Source: Strigamia acuminata
Lineage: Eukaryota > Arthropoda > Chilopoda > Geophilomorpha > Linotaeniidae
Assembly: GCA_949358305.1 (NCBI GenBank)
Contig: OX442319.1
Span: 7,378,001 to 7,442,000 of the forward strand
Direction of reading: 5' to 3'
DNA length: 64,000 nt
A program made the translations under genes and the position numbers. The notes under the pieces are model-generated. The model worked only from the letters and a program-made list of their open reading frames with translations, was not told the origin of the DNA and made no database searches. Shown piece by piece: positions 32,264 to 43,467 of this stretch (its first letter is position 1; the number at the start of each line of letters is the position of its first letter).

Positions 32264-35200
32264 TCATTTAGTTTGATTACTTCTGGTCTTTGATGATAAT
32301 ATTTGGGAGACCTCTTTCACCTTTTCGTATTCCACTCTGGGTGGCATGATTCTTTGACGGATCAAATTTGGTATCCACGGAGGTATTCTTCGGTTGACAA
32401 TCATACAACTAAGTCGAATAATTCCGTTGATGATTTTCCTTTTCGTCTCTAGGGACTTCATGGGCTTTGAGAAACATACTCGACAGGTTGGTTTGTATTT
32501 GTCGATCCCTCCTATCATCTTGACTCTGGTTTCGTGCGAAATTCGTCTTGAAAATTCAGCTTTATCTCCGCAAAAATAACATTTTGCTTGTAGTTTCACA
32601 ACAGACTCGGCTAGTGGAACTAACTTGGATATCTGATCAAATGGCTTCCTCTTGAAGTCGACGTCTAATGCGGCGACTATTACCTTTTTCTTTTGCTCAG
32701 CCATTTCATTTGAAAAAGTAAAAATGTCGGGAAAAAACTGTCCTTCGTCAATTCCGATTGCCTTCACTAATTTCGTTTTTTCCACAGCATTGATTAGGCT
32801 ACTGGTCGCGATTGCTTCTCGTCGATGACCGTCGTGGGTCACGACTTCGGTTTTACTGTAACGATCGTCATTGGAGTGTTTAATTAGCAGGGACGACGTC
32901 TTCTCTTCCTTTTCTAAAAGCTTCAATAACTTGGTCGTTTTCCCCGCATACATTGGACCAATGATGAGATGAATTCCCTTTTGATTGGTTGACAAATCAA
33001 TTTTATTTTTCCAGAAATTCAGAATCACGTTTCCACTCCATCTCACGATTGCACACAATTTGGGTAAACTGGGCACTTGGTTTGTAAGTAATTCGACGTT
33101 CTTTCTCCCTGACTCTAACTGATTTCGCCCTCGTAATTCCGGCTTCATGTCCGAGCTTGGAGTTCTGTTGACCAATCCTCCATCCTTGAACGACTTTTTC
33201 GTTTTTTGGAGGGTGGTGTCCAGTTCCTCTTTCTCCAGACCACTGGAGAGGCTCGCGGCAAAACAAGAAGGTGTGACGTCTGTCTGTTTATTCACACCGG
33301 GTTCGCCATTTATGTTGGGCAGTGATTTCGGAATTAATTGGACTATTTTGTTTTCGTCATTTTCAGGTTGATTTGAGATCACTTCTTCTTTGGACTCGAC
33401 CGCCATGCAAGAAATGTTGCACGCTGCCATGTTTTCTTCAAGCGGGTTGTTTGGTTTCAGTCGACCGTTTAGAATCCACCCAAAAATTGTCTCCATTAAT
33501 CCCAACTCGTCGTTGATTTTTCGGCTTCCACCTTGACAAATCTTCCACCATGCGTTGCTTCCTAATAAGACGTCAATGTCTTCCGATTCTGACGGATGTA
33601 TCTCAGCCATCTCAAGTCCGAGTGATTGGACTTGCTTTATGGCTTCTGCTCCAATTATCCCTTTGACTTTCGGGAGTGTGTCGGTTTCTAATGCAAGGAT
33701 TGATGTCTTTTTTGTTCCGTGTCTTGATTGTAGTTCGAATCTAAAGACATCATGTGTCGTCGGAACTGGCTTTTTGTTGAGCAGACACTGTGTCATCGTG
33801 TGTAGTGTCTCGATCTTTTGCATCCGGAATTTATTTACTAGTCTCTTCGTGACGTAGGAGCGATGGCTTCCTGGATCTAGTAATCCGCGGACGGGGTACA
33901 TGTCTCCATTTTTCTTCACAAAAAGAGCAGTGAAGACCATCAGTTGAATCTCCACCGACTCGGTAAGCGATACATTAGTAGACACGTTTTCTTCTTTTGG
34001 TGTAATCGCTTTTTCTTTGTTGTTTTTGTTGCAGATCGATGTGTGATGTCTTCCACCACACAAGCGACAACAAAACTTCACGGTACATTCTTTGGCTGTG
34101 TGGTTATATCTCAAGCAGTTGAAACAAAGTCGTTTCTTCTTCACTATTTCGATCCTCGCTGGTACATCGAGATCCGCATCACAATTTGCGTGTGCGTGAT
34201 CACCATCACAATAAGCGCAGGCGGGTTTGCGGTTTGGATTTGACTTGGAATTCATACTCAATTTTCCATTCTCGGAAGTCACGAATGAGGACATGGTTCC
34301 AGTTGGTCTTTCTCTTGTTTCCTTTGAAGTTTTCTCAAATTTTTCTGACTTCTTCAGATGAGCGCGCTTAAGGAGAACGCTTTCTTCCGACAATTCAGCC
34401 AGTTGTATCTCGGTTGCTACGAAGTCCAGAAAAACGTTAACATCATCAACTTTTCCTTGATGCTTTCGGTAAAAACGTTGGGAGATCTCCGGTGGAAATT
34501 TTCTAAGTAGTTCTGGAATAAGGTACGTTCCAGTAGTGTCAACTGACACAGACAGTTGCGCCATGGTCCGGACAGCAGATGCCAATGACGTGAATAGAGC
34601 TTTGAGTGGCTCGATTGGGTAGAGATCGAAAACGGGTTTCGACTCCCTAATCATCTTTGAAATAGCATTTCTCTGCGTGTTTTCAGAACCGAATAGACTC
34701 TCCAATGTATTTTTCGCTAATGGGTAGGCGTCATCAGTTATTGGGTACGACTTGATTGCGGATTCTGCAGCCCCAGTGCAGCATGACCTCAGATATATAA
34801 GCTTTTCCACGTTCGAAAGCTCCGTGTTCTGATCAACTGCTGATTCAAATAAATTCGCAAAGCCTCTATATTCAGTTGCATCGCCACTAAATTTGGCAAT
34901 GTCGGTTTTCGGCAATCTCGTGTTTCTCCTAGCTAAAGCGGAAGTCTGGTTTAAACTGGAATTCTGTCCCGGATGGGAACCAAATTGCCCTGCCATTTTT
35001 CCAGACACTTTTGCTCTTTGCTTCAATAAATTTACTCTGGTTCTAATGTCTTCAATTCGTTGAAGCCCCGCTAAATAATCCTCTCTTTTTGACTCGTTTT
35101 TAAGATCTTTCAATTCATCGGCGAGATCGCTCAATTGCTGGTCAACCGTTATTTGCATGGCTTCCAGCTCTCCTCCGTCTAGAATGTTGACTGAAGATCC

Positions 35201-35281
35201 CAGCAGATCCTCGGCTCCTTGAGCCTTTGCTTTCCAAATGACCTCCTTTTCCTCGAGATCAGCAGCGGATAATGTAGCCAT
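32264..35281 (-). CDS. Element D Gag-protease fused to a TK1-type thymidine kinase (1005 aa)
   Basis: The first ATG is at 35281; the frame is open three codons further up from a GTG. N-terminal BEL Gag (DUF1759-like) is followed by three zinc knuckles (CAYCDGDHAHANC, CFNCLRYNHTAKEC, CRLCGGRHHTSIC) and a protease region with DPGSHRSY, ending at ETIFGWILNG, the point where RT starts in A and F. After a linker of about 130 aa comes a thymidine kinase domain from about residue 770: P-loop GPMYAGKTT (about 32936-32962), DEGQFFPD (catalytic Glu in the family), VVAALDVDFKRKPF, LVPLAESVVKL, and two Cys-x2-Cys pairs (CYFC, CRVC) as in the TK1 zinc site. Known reaction: thymidine plus ATP to dTMP. All these residues look intact. 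The last 60-70 aa (RRIPPWIPNLIRQRI) are not TK but recur in E. RT, RNase H and integrase are missing. I infer the enzyme supplies dTTP for cDNA synthesis. Confidence 0.9.
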   Translation of the reverse strand: MATLSAADLEEKEVIWKAKAQGAEDLLGSSVNILDGGELEAMQITVDQQLSDLADELKDLKNESKREDYLAGLQRIEDIRTRVNLLKQRAKVSGKMAGQFGSHPGQNSSLNQTSALARRNTRLPKTDIAKFSGDATEYRGFANLFESAVDQNTELSNVEKLIYLRSCCTGAAESAIKSYPITDDAYPLAKNTLESLFGSENTQRNAISKMIRESKPVFDLYPIEPLKALFTSLASAVRTMAQLSVSVDTTGTYLIPELLRKFPPEISQRFYRKHQGKVDDVNVFLDFVATEIQLAELSEESVLLKRAHLKKSEKFEKTSKETRERPTGTMSSFVTSENGKLSMNSKSNPNRKPACAYCDGDHAHANCDADLDVPARIEIVKKKRLCFNCLRYNHTAKECTVKFCCRLCGGRHHTSICNKNNKEKAITPKEENVSTNVSLTESVEIQLMVFTALFVKKNGDMYPVRGLLDPGSHRSYVTKRLVNKFRMQKIETLHTMTQCLLNKKPVPTTHDVFRFELQSRHGTKKTSILALETDTLPKVKGIIGAEAIKQVQSLGLEMAEIHPSESEDIDVLLGSNAWWKICQGGSRKINDELGLMETIFGWILNGRLKPNNPLEENMAACNISCMAVESKEEVISNQPENDENKIVQLIPKSLPNINGEPGVNKQTDVTPSCFAASLSSGLEKEELDTTLQKTKKSFKDGGLVNRTPSSDMKPELRGRNQLESGRKNVELLTNQVPSLPKLCAIVRWSGNVILNFWKNKIDLSTNQKGIHLIIGPMYAGKTTKLLKLLEKEEKTSSLLIKHSNDDRYSKTEVVTHDGHRREAIATSSLINAVEKTKLVKAIGIDEGQFFPDIFTFSNEMAEQKKKVIVAALDVDFKRKPFDQISKLVPLAESVVKLQAKCYFCGDKAEFSRRISHETRVKMIGGIDKYKPTCRVCFSKPMKSLETKRKIINGIIRLSCMIVNRRIPPWIPNLIRQRIMPPRVEYEKVKEVSQILSSKTRSNQTK

Positions 35282-35473
35282 AATACGCACCGAGAAATTG
35301 AGAATTCAAGGATCAGTTCAGGATTCAAAATCAACTTAACTGACTAAATTGGTTAACAAGAAATTGTCTAATTCTTTTACACTCTAGGATTTACTGAACA
35401 CACAAAAACAGGATGGATATACACGAACTGTTAACAGGATTAAAACACACGGGATGTTAACAGGATTGGCACA
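35282..35473 (-). other. Element D remaining leader
   Basis: Short non-coding stretch up to the switch into X sequence. No PBS or CACAACGCA box is visible, because the 5' part is lost. A CTGTTAACAGGATT-type direct repeat occurs near 35428 and 35456. Confidence 0.6.
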
Positions 35474-37208
35474 CACGTATGGGTTACGTTGTCCTTTTAG
35501 GGTTAGAAAATACATACAGAAGCAAATAGAATAGAAAACCTTGACCTCTTAAACCTTCATAACAGTCAAACTAGATAATAGAAGTTTCAAGCCATTTAGA
35601 TGAATGAATCGCTTTTCCCCTCGGGATTAGACGAAAATGGAAGTTTCTCCTATTTAATGCAGTTATTTAGATCTAAAACTAATGCGGGAGTATGTCGGGA
35701 CCTGTTCATGTCAGCTTATCTAATGTGACAAGGACAGTGCTTTCATGCACACAATTCAGATATAAAGTCCCTCTACACCCCTTCTCTCTATATGATTCTA
35801 ATGGTTCAATTTCCAGGTTAGTTCCCCGCACAAAGAAATAAATAGTTATATTTTACAATATATAAGCTCCGCACTTAAGTTAACTTGATATTCATACTTA
35901 TTGACACGAAATAACCCCTTTATTCTAATGGTTCCTCGTTTGAATGTTCGATTTTTCGACATGCAAGATGGCAAACACCAATGGGTTGCTCGAATCCATT
36001 AGAGACCTCCAGCCAGAGTTAGCAGGAGTAGGGACCCGAATAGCAATAGAGCTTCCCTTCTTGTTTCTTTTTTTTGAGTCGGGAGGGAATTATATGAATA
36101 TATAAAATAAAGTTGGAGTTGGAAACGACAAGATGTGTCCGGGAAAGTCCTGCCGGCCACCGGCGGAGTGCACGCCGTCGGTCGCCGAAGAGGAACGGTC
36201 ACTAAACTTTTTTGATCAATTTCCTGTTTTCCTAATCCTAAGATTTTATATTGTGAAAAAAAATAACAAATAGAAGAGTCCTCATAGCCTCCCTCACTCT
36301 TACCTCAAAAAATTAACACGGGAAATAAAAATACAGGGTGCTTAGAATAAACCCAAGATATGGGGGGTTCAGATAAATATCGAATGTCCTTGATTGGATA
36401 ACAACAAGAAACTAACCCCTCCATTGGAAAATAGTAGAATGTGGAATAATTGGTCTTGACAAGGTTTTCTTTTTAAACAAAGTTGAAGGAATTTTCCAAG
36501 GCAGAATTAAGATAGGAAAATATTAGAGATTTACAGAGCTGATAGTAAAAGTTGTTGTCTAAAACAAGTGAAGTGGATTAGCAAATAAGAGAAGTCCGTT
36601 GTTGCTGGGTCCACGGGTTCGGCAATCTTGACTTCCTCTTTTAAGAATTTAAGAGAATTTTTAAGACATTCGAGAGTTAACAGAAGACGATTCCGGTTTG
36701 TAAAAGGAATTTTAAGCGGTCCGGAAGTCGTTGTCTCCGAATAAGAAAAGAAAAAGTAGTCAAAGAACATCGGCACGTGAAGTGGTTAATTGAGCCGTGT
36801 CGAGAGTCACAAGTCGTAAGAATACGACGTCAGGTGAATTGAGTTAGAGTCTGGAATTTAAAAAGAGGCGATCAGATTTTCTCAAGAGAAGCGATTAAAG
36901 GCTGTGAATCGAAAATAATTTCGTTTGCATAAATAATAGAGAGTGTCTGTATTTCCTATTCCCCTCCCTCTTAGGTCCTTAAACTCGGTCTCTTGGAAAA
37001 AAGAGAAAAGGCCGAGATGGGAGTCTGAGAGAGGGGATGGGTTGCGGGGGTACAGATAAGAGAGACGGTTGTTCGTCTTAAGCGTCTCCACAGCGTCACC
37101 TGTGGTAATTAGCGAGGTTAGATGGGTTGTCCTAGTAACATAGAGAGGTGGATTTATTAGGATGAAATTTCCCCCCCCCGCTATCCTCTTTCTTTTTGGT
37201 GGGAGCGA
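35474..37208 (+). mobile_element. Element X 3' internal part, copy X2
   Basis: Inverted equivalent of 40727-42461. No credible ORF. It ends with CTTTCTTTTTGGTGGGAGCGA directly before the LTR, the X version of the box before the 3' LTR. Confidence 0.85.
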
Positions 37209-38948
37209 TGTTGCGAGCAGATACGCAACAAAATAATATTCGGAAAAGAGAAAGAAACTTTGATTCATTTGCATGATTCGAATTAACATTCGTGGAATGT
37301 CTACCTTGCAAGTTGTCGGGGTTTGCTGAATCGTTTCGGTCATTTCGTTTCTTTGAAAGTCTCAATTTCTCGAAGAGTTCGCAACGTTAGAAATGAGAGG
37401 TGAGCGTGTCGCGCCATCTTGTGTTAAGTTCGGGCATCGGATTTATCTAAAAGGAAAAGTTAAGGTTTTTAATTTCGGTTCCGGTTAGTTTGAATAGTTT
37501 TCGAGAACTTATCTGACACGGTACAGGCAGGCATTGGATCGCTAATTAAAGGAGATAACGGCGAGGATGGGTTTCAAAGCGAAAAGCGAAGTCGTTGTTG
37601 ATTATCGAGCGGTTTGGTCTGGTCGGAGCGCACTCGGAAAGATGTTGTTTGAACCTGTAGATTTAATTACTTTCGGTTAGAAATCACTCCGTTGATTAAA
37701 TGAATAGCTTTAGATGTAATTTACCGTGGATTAAAGTCCGATGATTCGGCGTTGGGCCGAGGCGAAGCTTCGTTGGTCACCAAGGAGCGTTGATCGGCTA
37801 GATCCGCCATTAGAAGACAGTTGGTACAACGAGCCTCGTTCTCGATTGAGATTTAAGTTGATTCAGATTGAGATTTGTTCGACTTAAGTTTTTGTTGGGT
37901 GATTTTAATACGATTTCGAAATGATTAGTTGATTACTTTTTCGTTGTTTTGTGTTTCGGATAAGATTCAATCGTTTGGTCGAGTGTCACGTGATTTGGCG
38001 AATCGAGCATCTTTTCGGTCGAGTTCGGGTTTTCTAACTCGCCCGCGAATAGCATTGGGTTTAGTGCGGGAGATGGGAATTTAATTCCGTGCAATGCAAG
38101 AGATTTATTAAATGCGCACAAAGAGTGTTGAGGATGCATTATTTGGGTTCTTTATTCGTATTTTTGACAGTGGCCATGTCCGGGATGCGAGAATTGCGAT
38201 TGATTAGATTAAGTTTTCATTGACATTGATTAGGCGACGTCTCGTGGCGAAATGTAGCAGTTTTCGGGTTTTCGAGATTTCCATTCGATGTTCGTTGAGG
38301 TTTTAATTTTGAAGGTTTGCACCTTCTTTCAATTCATTTCAGTGGTATTAAATAATCATTAGGGTTTGGGTTATTTATATGCACGATTTTCGATAATAAA
38401 GATAAGTTTTTTGGTGTAATTTGAACTCTCAACGGCCGTTCTTGTTTTGTTGTACGGAGGCCGTTTTGAGACATTGGGGTTTTAATATATTGTTGTCTAT
38501 TTTATTAATAATGCACTCGTGTTGACGTTTATTGTTAGTAGAGTCCGTGGCACGAGTTTGTACATTGTAATAACAGTTAAGATTTGATTATGTACGAATA
38601 AACATCGTATCTTTTTATTTCTTCTGAAGTAAATGATTTCCTCCGTAGGCGCGCGCGTTATTCGAATCGCCGCCATTAGAGATTCTTCATAATTTGATCG
38701 AGATAACTTGAGAACTTCCTACCCTGAGTCATGTTCATTGTGAAGGAACGGTGGTCCAGTTTCCAAGGACCAAGGGATGAAATTGACGACGGATCTGTGA
38801 GGAAATATGAGATGAGAAAACAAATCGCTCATTATTTCCGACCGAGTCGAATGGAAGAACGCGCCGTGCATCGCTGGGATCATTATAATATTTATTACAA
38901 AGCTACTAGTTTGCCAGTGGCTTTTGCCACAACGGTCAGCTGGCAACA
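37209..38948 (+). repeat. Element X LTR copy X2 (1740 bp)
   Basis: TGTTGCGAGC ... GCTGGCAACA; length equal to the other X LTRs. It is followed by spacer TAGGCTTTTTTG and a PBS. Confidence 0.93.
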
Positions 38949-38960
38949 TAGGCTTTTTTG

Positions 38961-38974
38961 TGGTGCCGTGACCA
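38961..38974 (+). promoter_or_regulatory. Truncated tRNA-His primer binding site at the palindrome centre
   Basis: TGGTGCCGTGACCA equals the first 14 nt of the tRNA-His PBS. Its TGGT and ACCA ends are complementary and form the innermost pairs of the giant inverted repeat. Confidence 0.75.
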
Positions 38975-38986
38975 CAAAAAAGCCTA

Positions 38987-40726
38987 TGTTGCCAGCTGAC
39001 CGTTGTGGCAAAAGCCACTGGCAAACTAGTAGCTTTGTAATAAATATTATAATGATCCCAGCGATGCACGGCGCGTTCTTCCATTCGACTCGGTCGGAAA
39101 TAATGAGCGATTTGTTTTCTCATCTCATATTTCCTCACAGATCCGTCGTCAATTTCATCCCTTGGTCCTTGGAAACTGGACCACCGTTCCTTCACAATGA
39201 ACATGACTCAGGGTAGGAAGTTCTCAAGTTATCTCGATCAAATTATGAAGAATCTCTAATGGCGGCGATTCGAATAACGCGCGCGCCTACGGAGGAAATC
39301 ATTTACTTCAGAAGAAATAAAAAGATACGATGTTTATTCGTACATAATCAAATCTTAACTGTTATTACAATGTACAAACTCGTGCCACGGACTCTAATAA
39401 CAATAAACGTCAACACGAGTGCATTATTAATAAAATAGACAACAATATATTAAAACCCCAATGTCTCAAAACGGCCTCCGTACAACAAAACAAGAACGGC
39501 CGTTGAGAGTTCAAATTACACCAAAAAACTTATCTTTATTATCGAAAATCGTGCATATAAATAACCCAAACCCTAATGATTATTTAATACCACTGAAATG
39601 AATTGAAAGAAGGTGCAAACCTTCAAAATTAAAACCTCAACGAACATCGAATGGAAATCTCGAAAACCCGAAAACTGCTACATTTCGCCACGAGACGTCG
39701 CCTAATCAATGTCAATGAAAACTTAATCTAATCAATCGCAATTCTCGCATCCCGGACATGGCCACTGTCAAAAATACGAATAAAGAACCCAAATAATGCA
39801 TCCTCAACACTCTTTGTGCGCATTTAATAAATCTCTTGCATTGCACGGAATTAAATTCCCATCTCCCGCACTAAACCCAATGCTATTCGCGGGCGAGTTA
39901 GAAAACCCGAACTCGACCGAAAAGATGCTCGATTCGCCAAATCACGTGACACTCGACCAAACGATTGAATCTTATCCGAAACACAAAACAACGAAAAAGT
40001 AATCAACTAATCATTTCGAAATCGTATTAAAATCACCCAACAAAAACTTAAGTCGAACAAATCTCAATCTGAATCAACTTAAATCTCAATCGAGAACGAG
40101 GCTCGTTGTACCAACTGTCTTCTAATGGCGGATCTAGCCGATCAACGCTCCTTGGTGACCAACGAAGCTTCGCCTCGGCCCAACGCCGAATCATCGGACT
40201 TTAATCCACGGTAAATTACATCTAAAGCTATTCATTTAATCAACGGAGTGATTTCTAACCGAAAGTAATTAAATCTACAGGTTCAAACAACATCTTTCCG
40301 AGTGCGCTCCGACCAGACCAAACCGCTCGATAATCAACAACGACTTCGCTTTTCGCTTTGAAACCCATCCTCGCCGTTATCTCCTTTAATTAGCGATCCA
40401 ATGCCTGCCTGTACCGTGTCAGATAAGTTCTCGAAAACTATTCAAACTAACCGGAACCGAAATTAAAAACCTTAACTTTTCCTTTTAGATAAATCCGATG
40501 CCCGAACTTAACACAAGATGGCGCGACACGCTCACCTCTCATTTCTAACGTTGCGAACTCTTCGAGAAATTGAGACTTTCAAAGAAACGAAATGACCGAA
40601 ACGATTCAGCAAACCCCGACAACTTGCAAGGTAGACATTCCACGAATGTTAATTCGAATCATGCAAATGAATCAAAGTTTCTTTCTCTTTTCCGAATATT
40701 ATTTTGTTGCGTATCTGCTCGCAACA
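38987..40726 (-). repeat. Element X 3' LTR copy X3 (1740 bp)
   Basis: Plus-strand ends TGTTGCCAGC and GCAACA; inverse of X2. ORFs inside recur in every X LTR and look non-coding. Confidence 0.93.
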
Positions 40727-43467
40727 TCGCTCCCACCAAAAAGAAAGAGGATAGCGGGGGGGGGAAATTTCATCCTAATAAATCCACCTCTCTATGTTAC
40801 TAGGACAACCCATCTAACCTCGCTAATTACCACAGGTGACGCTGTGGAGACGCTTAAGACGAACAACCGTCTCTCTTATCTGTACCCCCGCAACCCATCC
40901 CCTCTCTCAGACTCCCATCTCGGCCTTTTCTCTTTTTTCCAAGAGACCGAGTTTAAGGACCTAAGAGGGAGGGGAATAGGAAATACAGACACTCTCTATT
41001 ATTTATGCAAACGAAATTATTTTCGATTCACAGCCTTTAATCGCTTCTCTTGAGAAAATCTGATCGCCTCTTTTTAAATTCCAGACTCTAACTCAATTCA
41101 CCTGACGTCGTATTCTTACGACTTGTGACTCTCGACACGGCTCAATTAACCACTTCACGTGCCGATGTTCTTTGACTACTTTTTCTTTTCTTATTCGGAG
41201 ACAACGACTTCCGGACCGCTTAAAATTCCTTTTACAAACCGGAATCGTCTTCTGTTAACTCTCGAATGTCTTAAAAATTCTCTTAAATTCTTAAAAGAGG
41301 AAGTCAAGATTGCCGAACCCGTGGACCCAGCAACAACGGACTTCTCTTATTTGCTAATCCACTTCACTTGTTTTAGACAACAACTTTTACTATCAGCTCT
41401 GTAAATCTCTAATATTTTCCTATCTTAATTCTGCCTTGGAAAATTCCTTCAACTTTGTTTAAAAAGAAAACCTTGTCAAGACCAATTATTCCACATTCTA
41501 CTATTTTCCAATGGAGGGGTTAGTTTCTTGTTGTTATCCAATCAAGGACATTCGATATTTATCTGAACCCCCCATATCTTGGGTTTATTCTAAGCACCCT
41601 GTATTTTTATTTCCCGTGTTAATTTTTTGAGGTAAGAGTGAGGGAGGCTATGAGGACTCTTCTATTTGTTATTTTTTTTCACAATATAAAATCTTAGGAT
41701 TAGGAAAACAGGAAATTGATCAAAAAAGTTTAGTGACCGTTCCTCTTCGGCGACCGACGGCGTGCACTCCGCCGGTGGCCGGCAGGACTTTCCCGGACAC
41801 ATCTTGTCGTTTCCAACTCCAACTTTATTTTATATATTCATATAATTCCCTCCCGACTCAAAAAAAAGAAACAAGAAGGGAAGCTCTATTGCTATTCGGG
41901 TCCCTACTCCTGCTAACTCTGGCTGGAGGTCTCTAATGGATTCGAGCAACCCATTGGTGTTTGCCATCTTGCATGTCGAAAAATCGAACATTCAAACGAG
42001 GAACCATTAGAATAAAGGGGTTATTTCGTGTCAATAAGTATGAATATCAAGTTAACTTAAGTGCGGAGCTTATATATTGTAAAATATAACTATTTATTTC
42101 TTTGTGCGGGGAACTAACCTGGAAATTGAACCATTAGAATCATATAGAGAGAAGGGGTGTAGAGGGACTTTATATCTGAATTGTGTGCATGAAAGCACTG
42201 TCCTTGTCACATTAGATAAGCTGACATGAACAGGTCCCGACATACTCCCGCATTAGTTTTAGATCTAAATAACTGCATTAAATAGGAGAAACTTCCATTT
42301 TCGTCTAATCCCGAGGGGAAAAGCGATTCATTCATCTAAATGGCTTGAAACTTCTATTATCTAGTTTGACTGTTATGAAGGTTTAAGAGGTCAAGGTTTT
42401 CTATTCTATTTGCTTCTGTATGTATTTTCTAACCCTAAAAGGACAACGTAACCCATACGTGAACGCCACAATGCGAAGGATTTGTTTGCTAACTTCCGAA
42501 CAGAAAGTCTTACAAAGCCATTACTTCACAAATTGAATCGTTTTTCTGAAAATGTCCAGAACTCTCAAGATTCCCAGTGTTCAAAGGCGATTGCAGTTGG
42601 CTGCCCCTGAATCAAAGCTTTCCAGAGGAAAAAAGGGATGGCTGGTTATAACAGAAAAGCTAATCTATCTCTTTTAGAGGAGAACCTATTGAAAAAACTT
42701 TCTCGTTCTGTTATTCTTATGTTAGATGTAAAGGATTTTTCTATTTAGTCAGGATTTAAGTATGGTATGGATTGATATTTAGGAAGCGACAGCATGTATC
42801 TTGACACACTCGGCGCCAAGGAGTAGATCCACTTTTCAGGAGATTTCCCGAAATAAAGTGGCGAACTTTTCTAATACTGAAACTGTCAAAAAAAACGACT
42901 AAAGGTTAGAGAAGGAGGAAGGCTTTATTTTCTAAGATGCACCCGGCAGCAATGAATTTCTCAACAGATCGGCTCATGTGGTTTTGACTAATGCCATAAA
43001 TACTAACACCGATTGCTATATCTGACCAACACCTGAATTCGACTGTAATAGAAATTCTAAATTCTTACGTCCAAACTTAATCTGCTCCTCATTTATTCAA
43101 CTTGTTCTAACTGTAATATCCTGGAGAATAAGTATTTCTACTGTGAAGATCTTTTATGCTTTCAAAGAAATCGATCGGGAAACTTCCGAAACTTGAAATC
43201 ACTAAATTCTCAAGAGGAATTGTCTGTATTTTCTTAAATAAAAAGCTGTATAAAAAGGACTGGAAGAATAAACTAAATTAATTTCTATTTTTCTGAGTGA
43301 CGAGAGATTCGGATTCTTTTCTGTTGGTTCTGGGGTCTTTAATTCTCAATAAACTGGAATTCGCTCCTTTTCTCAACTGAACCTTTTTACTGTCACCTTG
43401 TTTCTTCGGCTGACTTCACACGGCTCTTCCCAACTCAACAACTTCTTCAGACCAACTTGCACCGGAC
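40727..43467 (-). other. Element X interior, 3' half, non-coding
   Basis: 2.7 kb without a credible gene; its distal part (to 42590 and beyond) is repeated at 62137-64000. It includes a C/G-rich run near 40755-40764 and ends at the F insertion (GGAC). Confidence 0.75.
43464..43467. repeat. Target-site duplication GGAC of element F (partner 51349-51352)
   Basis: GGAC borders both outer LTR ends of F. Confidence 0.9.

Larger units (their letters stand above)
30871..35473 (-). mobile_element. Element D: BEL-like element carrying a thymidine kinase, 5' LTR missing
   Basis: On the minus strand: leader (35473-35282), a 1005-aa frame, then a 3' LTR (32228-30871). The expected second LTR on the right is absent; the sequence changes to X at 35474. 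D thus replaced the PBS, leader and part of the interior of an X copy whose LTRs are X1 and X2. The LTR is related to that of E. No RT, RNase H or integrase is present, so it would depend on a helper. Confidence 0.85.
35474..42461. repeat. Giant inverted repeat: 3.49-kb arms, 6-bp centre
   Basis: Positions p and 77935-p are complementary from 35474-38964 to 38971-42461. The centre GCCGTG (38965-38970) lies inside TGGTGCCGTGACCA, a tRNA-His-type PBS. Each arm holds an X LTR and about 1.7 kb of X 3' interior. At least one difference is visible (GTTAGTAG near 38533 on the left; the right arm and X1 have the GTTATTAG form), so the arms are not a perfect mirror. Confidence 0.93.

Noticed and set aside
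32264-33000. Thymidine kinase as a separate host gene or contaminating virus
   Set aside because: It is in one open frame with Gag-protease, E has a homologous remnant at the same place, and no promoter or stop separates them.
38719-39216. Two mirrored 161-codon ORFs on opposite strands across the palindrome centre
   Set aside because: They arise because an LTR frame runs into its own inverted copy; nearly identical proteins on both strands are a geometric result of the palindrome.
40592-41053. 153-codon ORF repeated in each X copy
   Set aside because: It crosses the LTR/interior border and has low-complexity runs; repetition reflects copy number, not coding selection.
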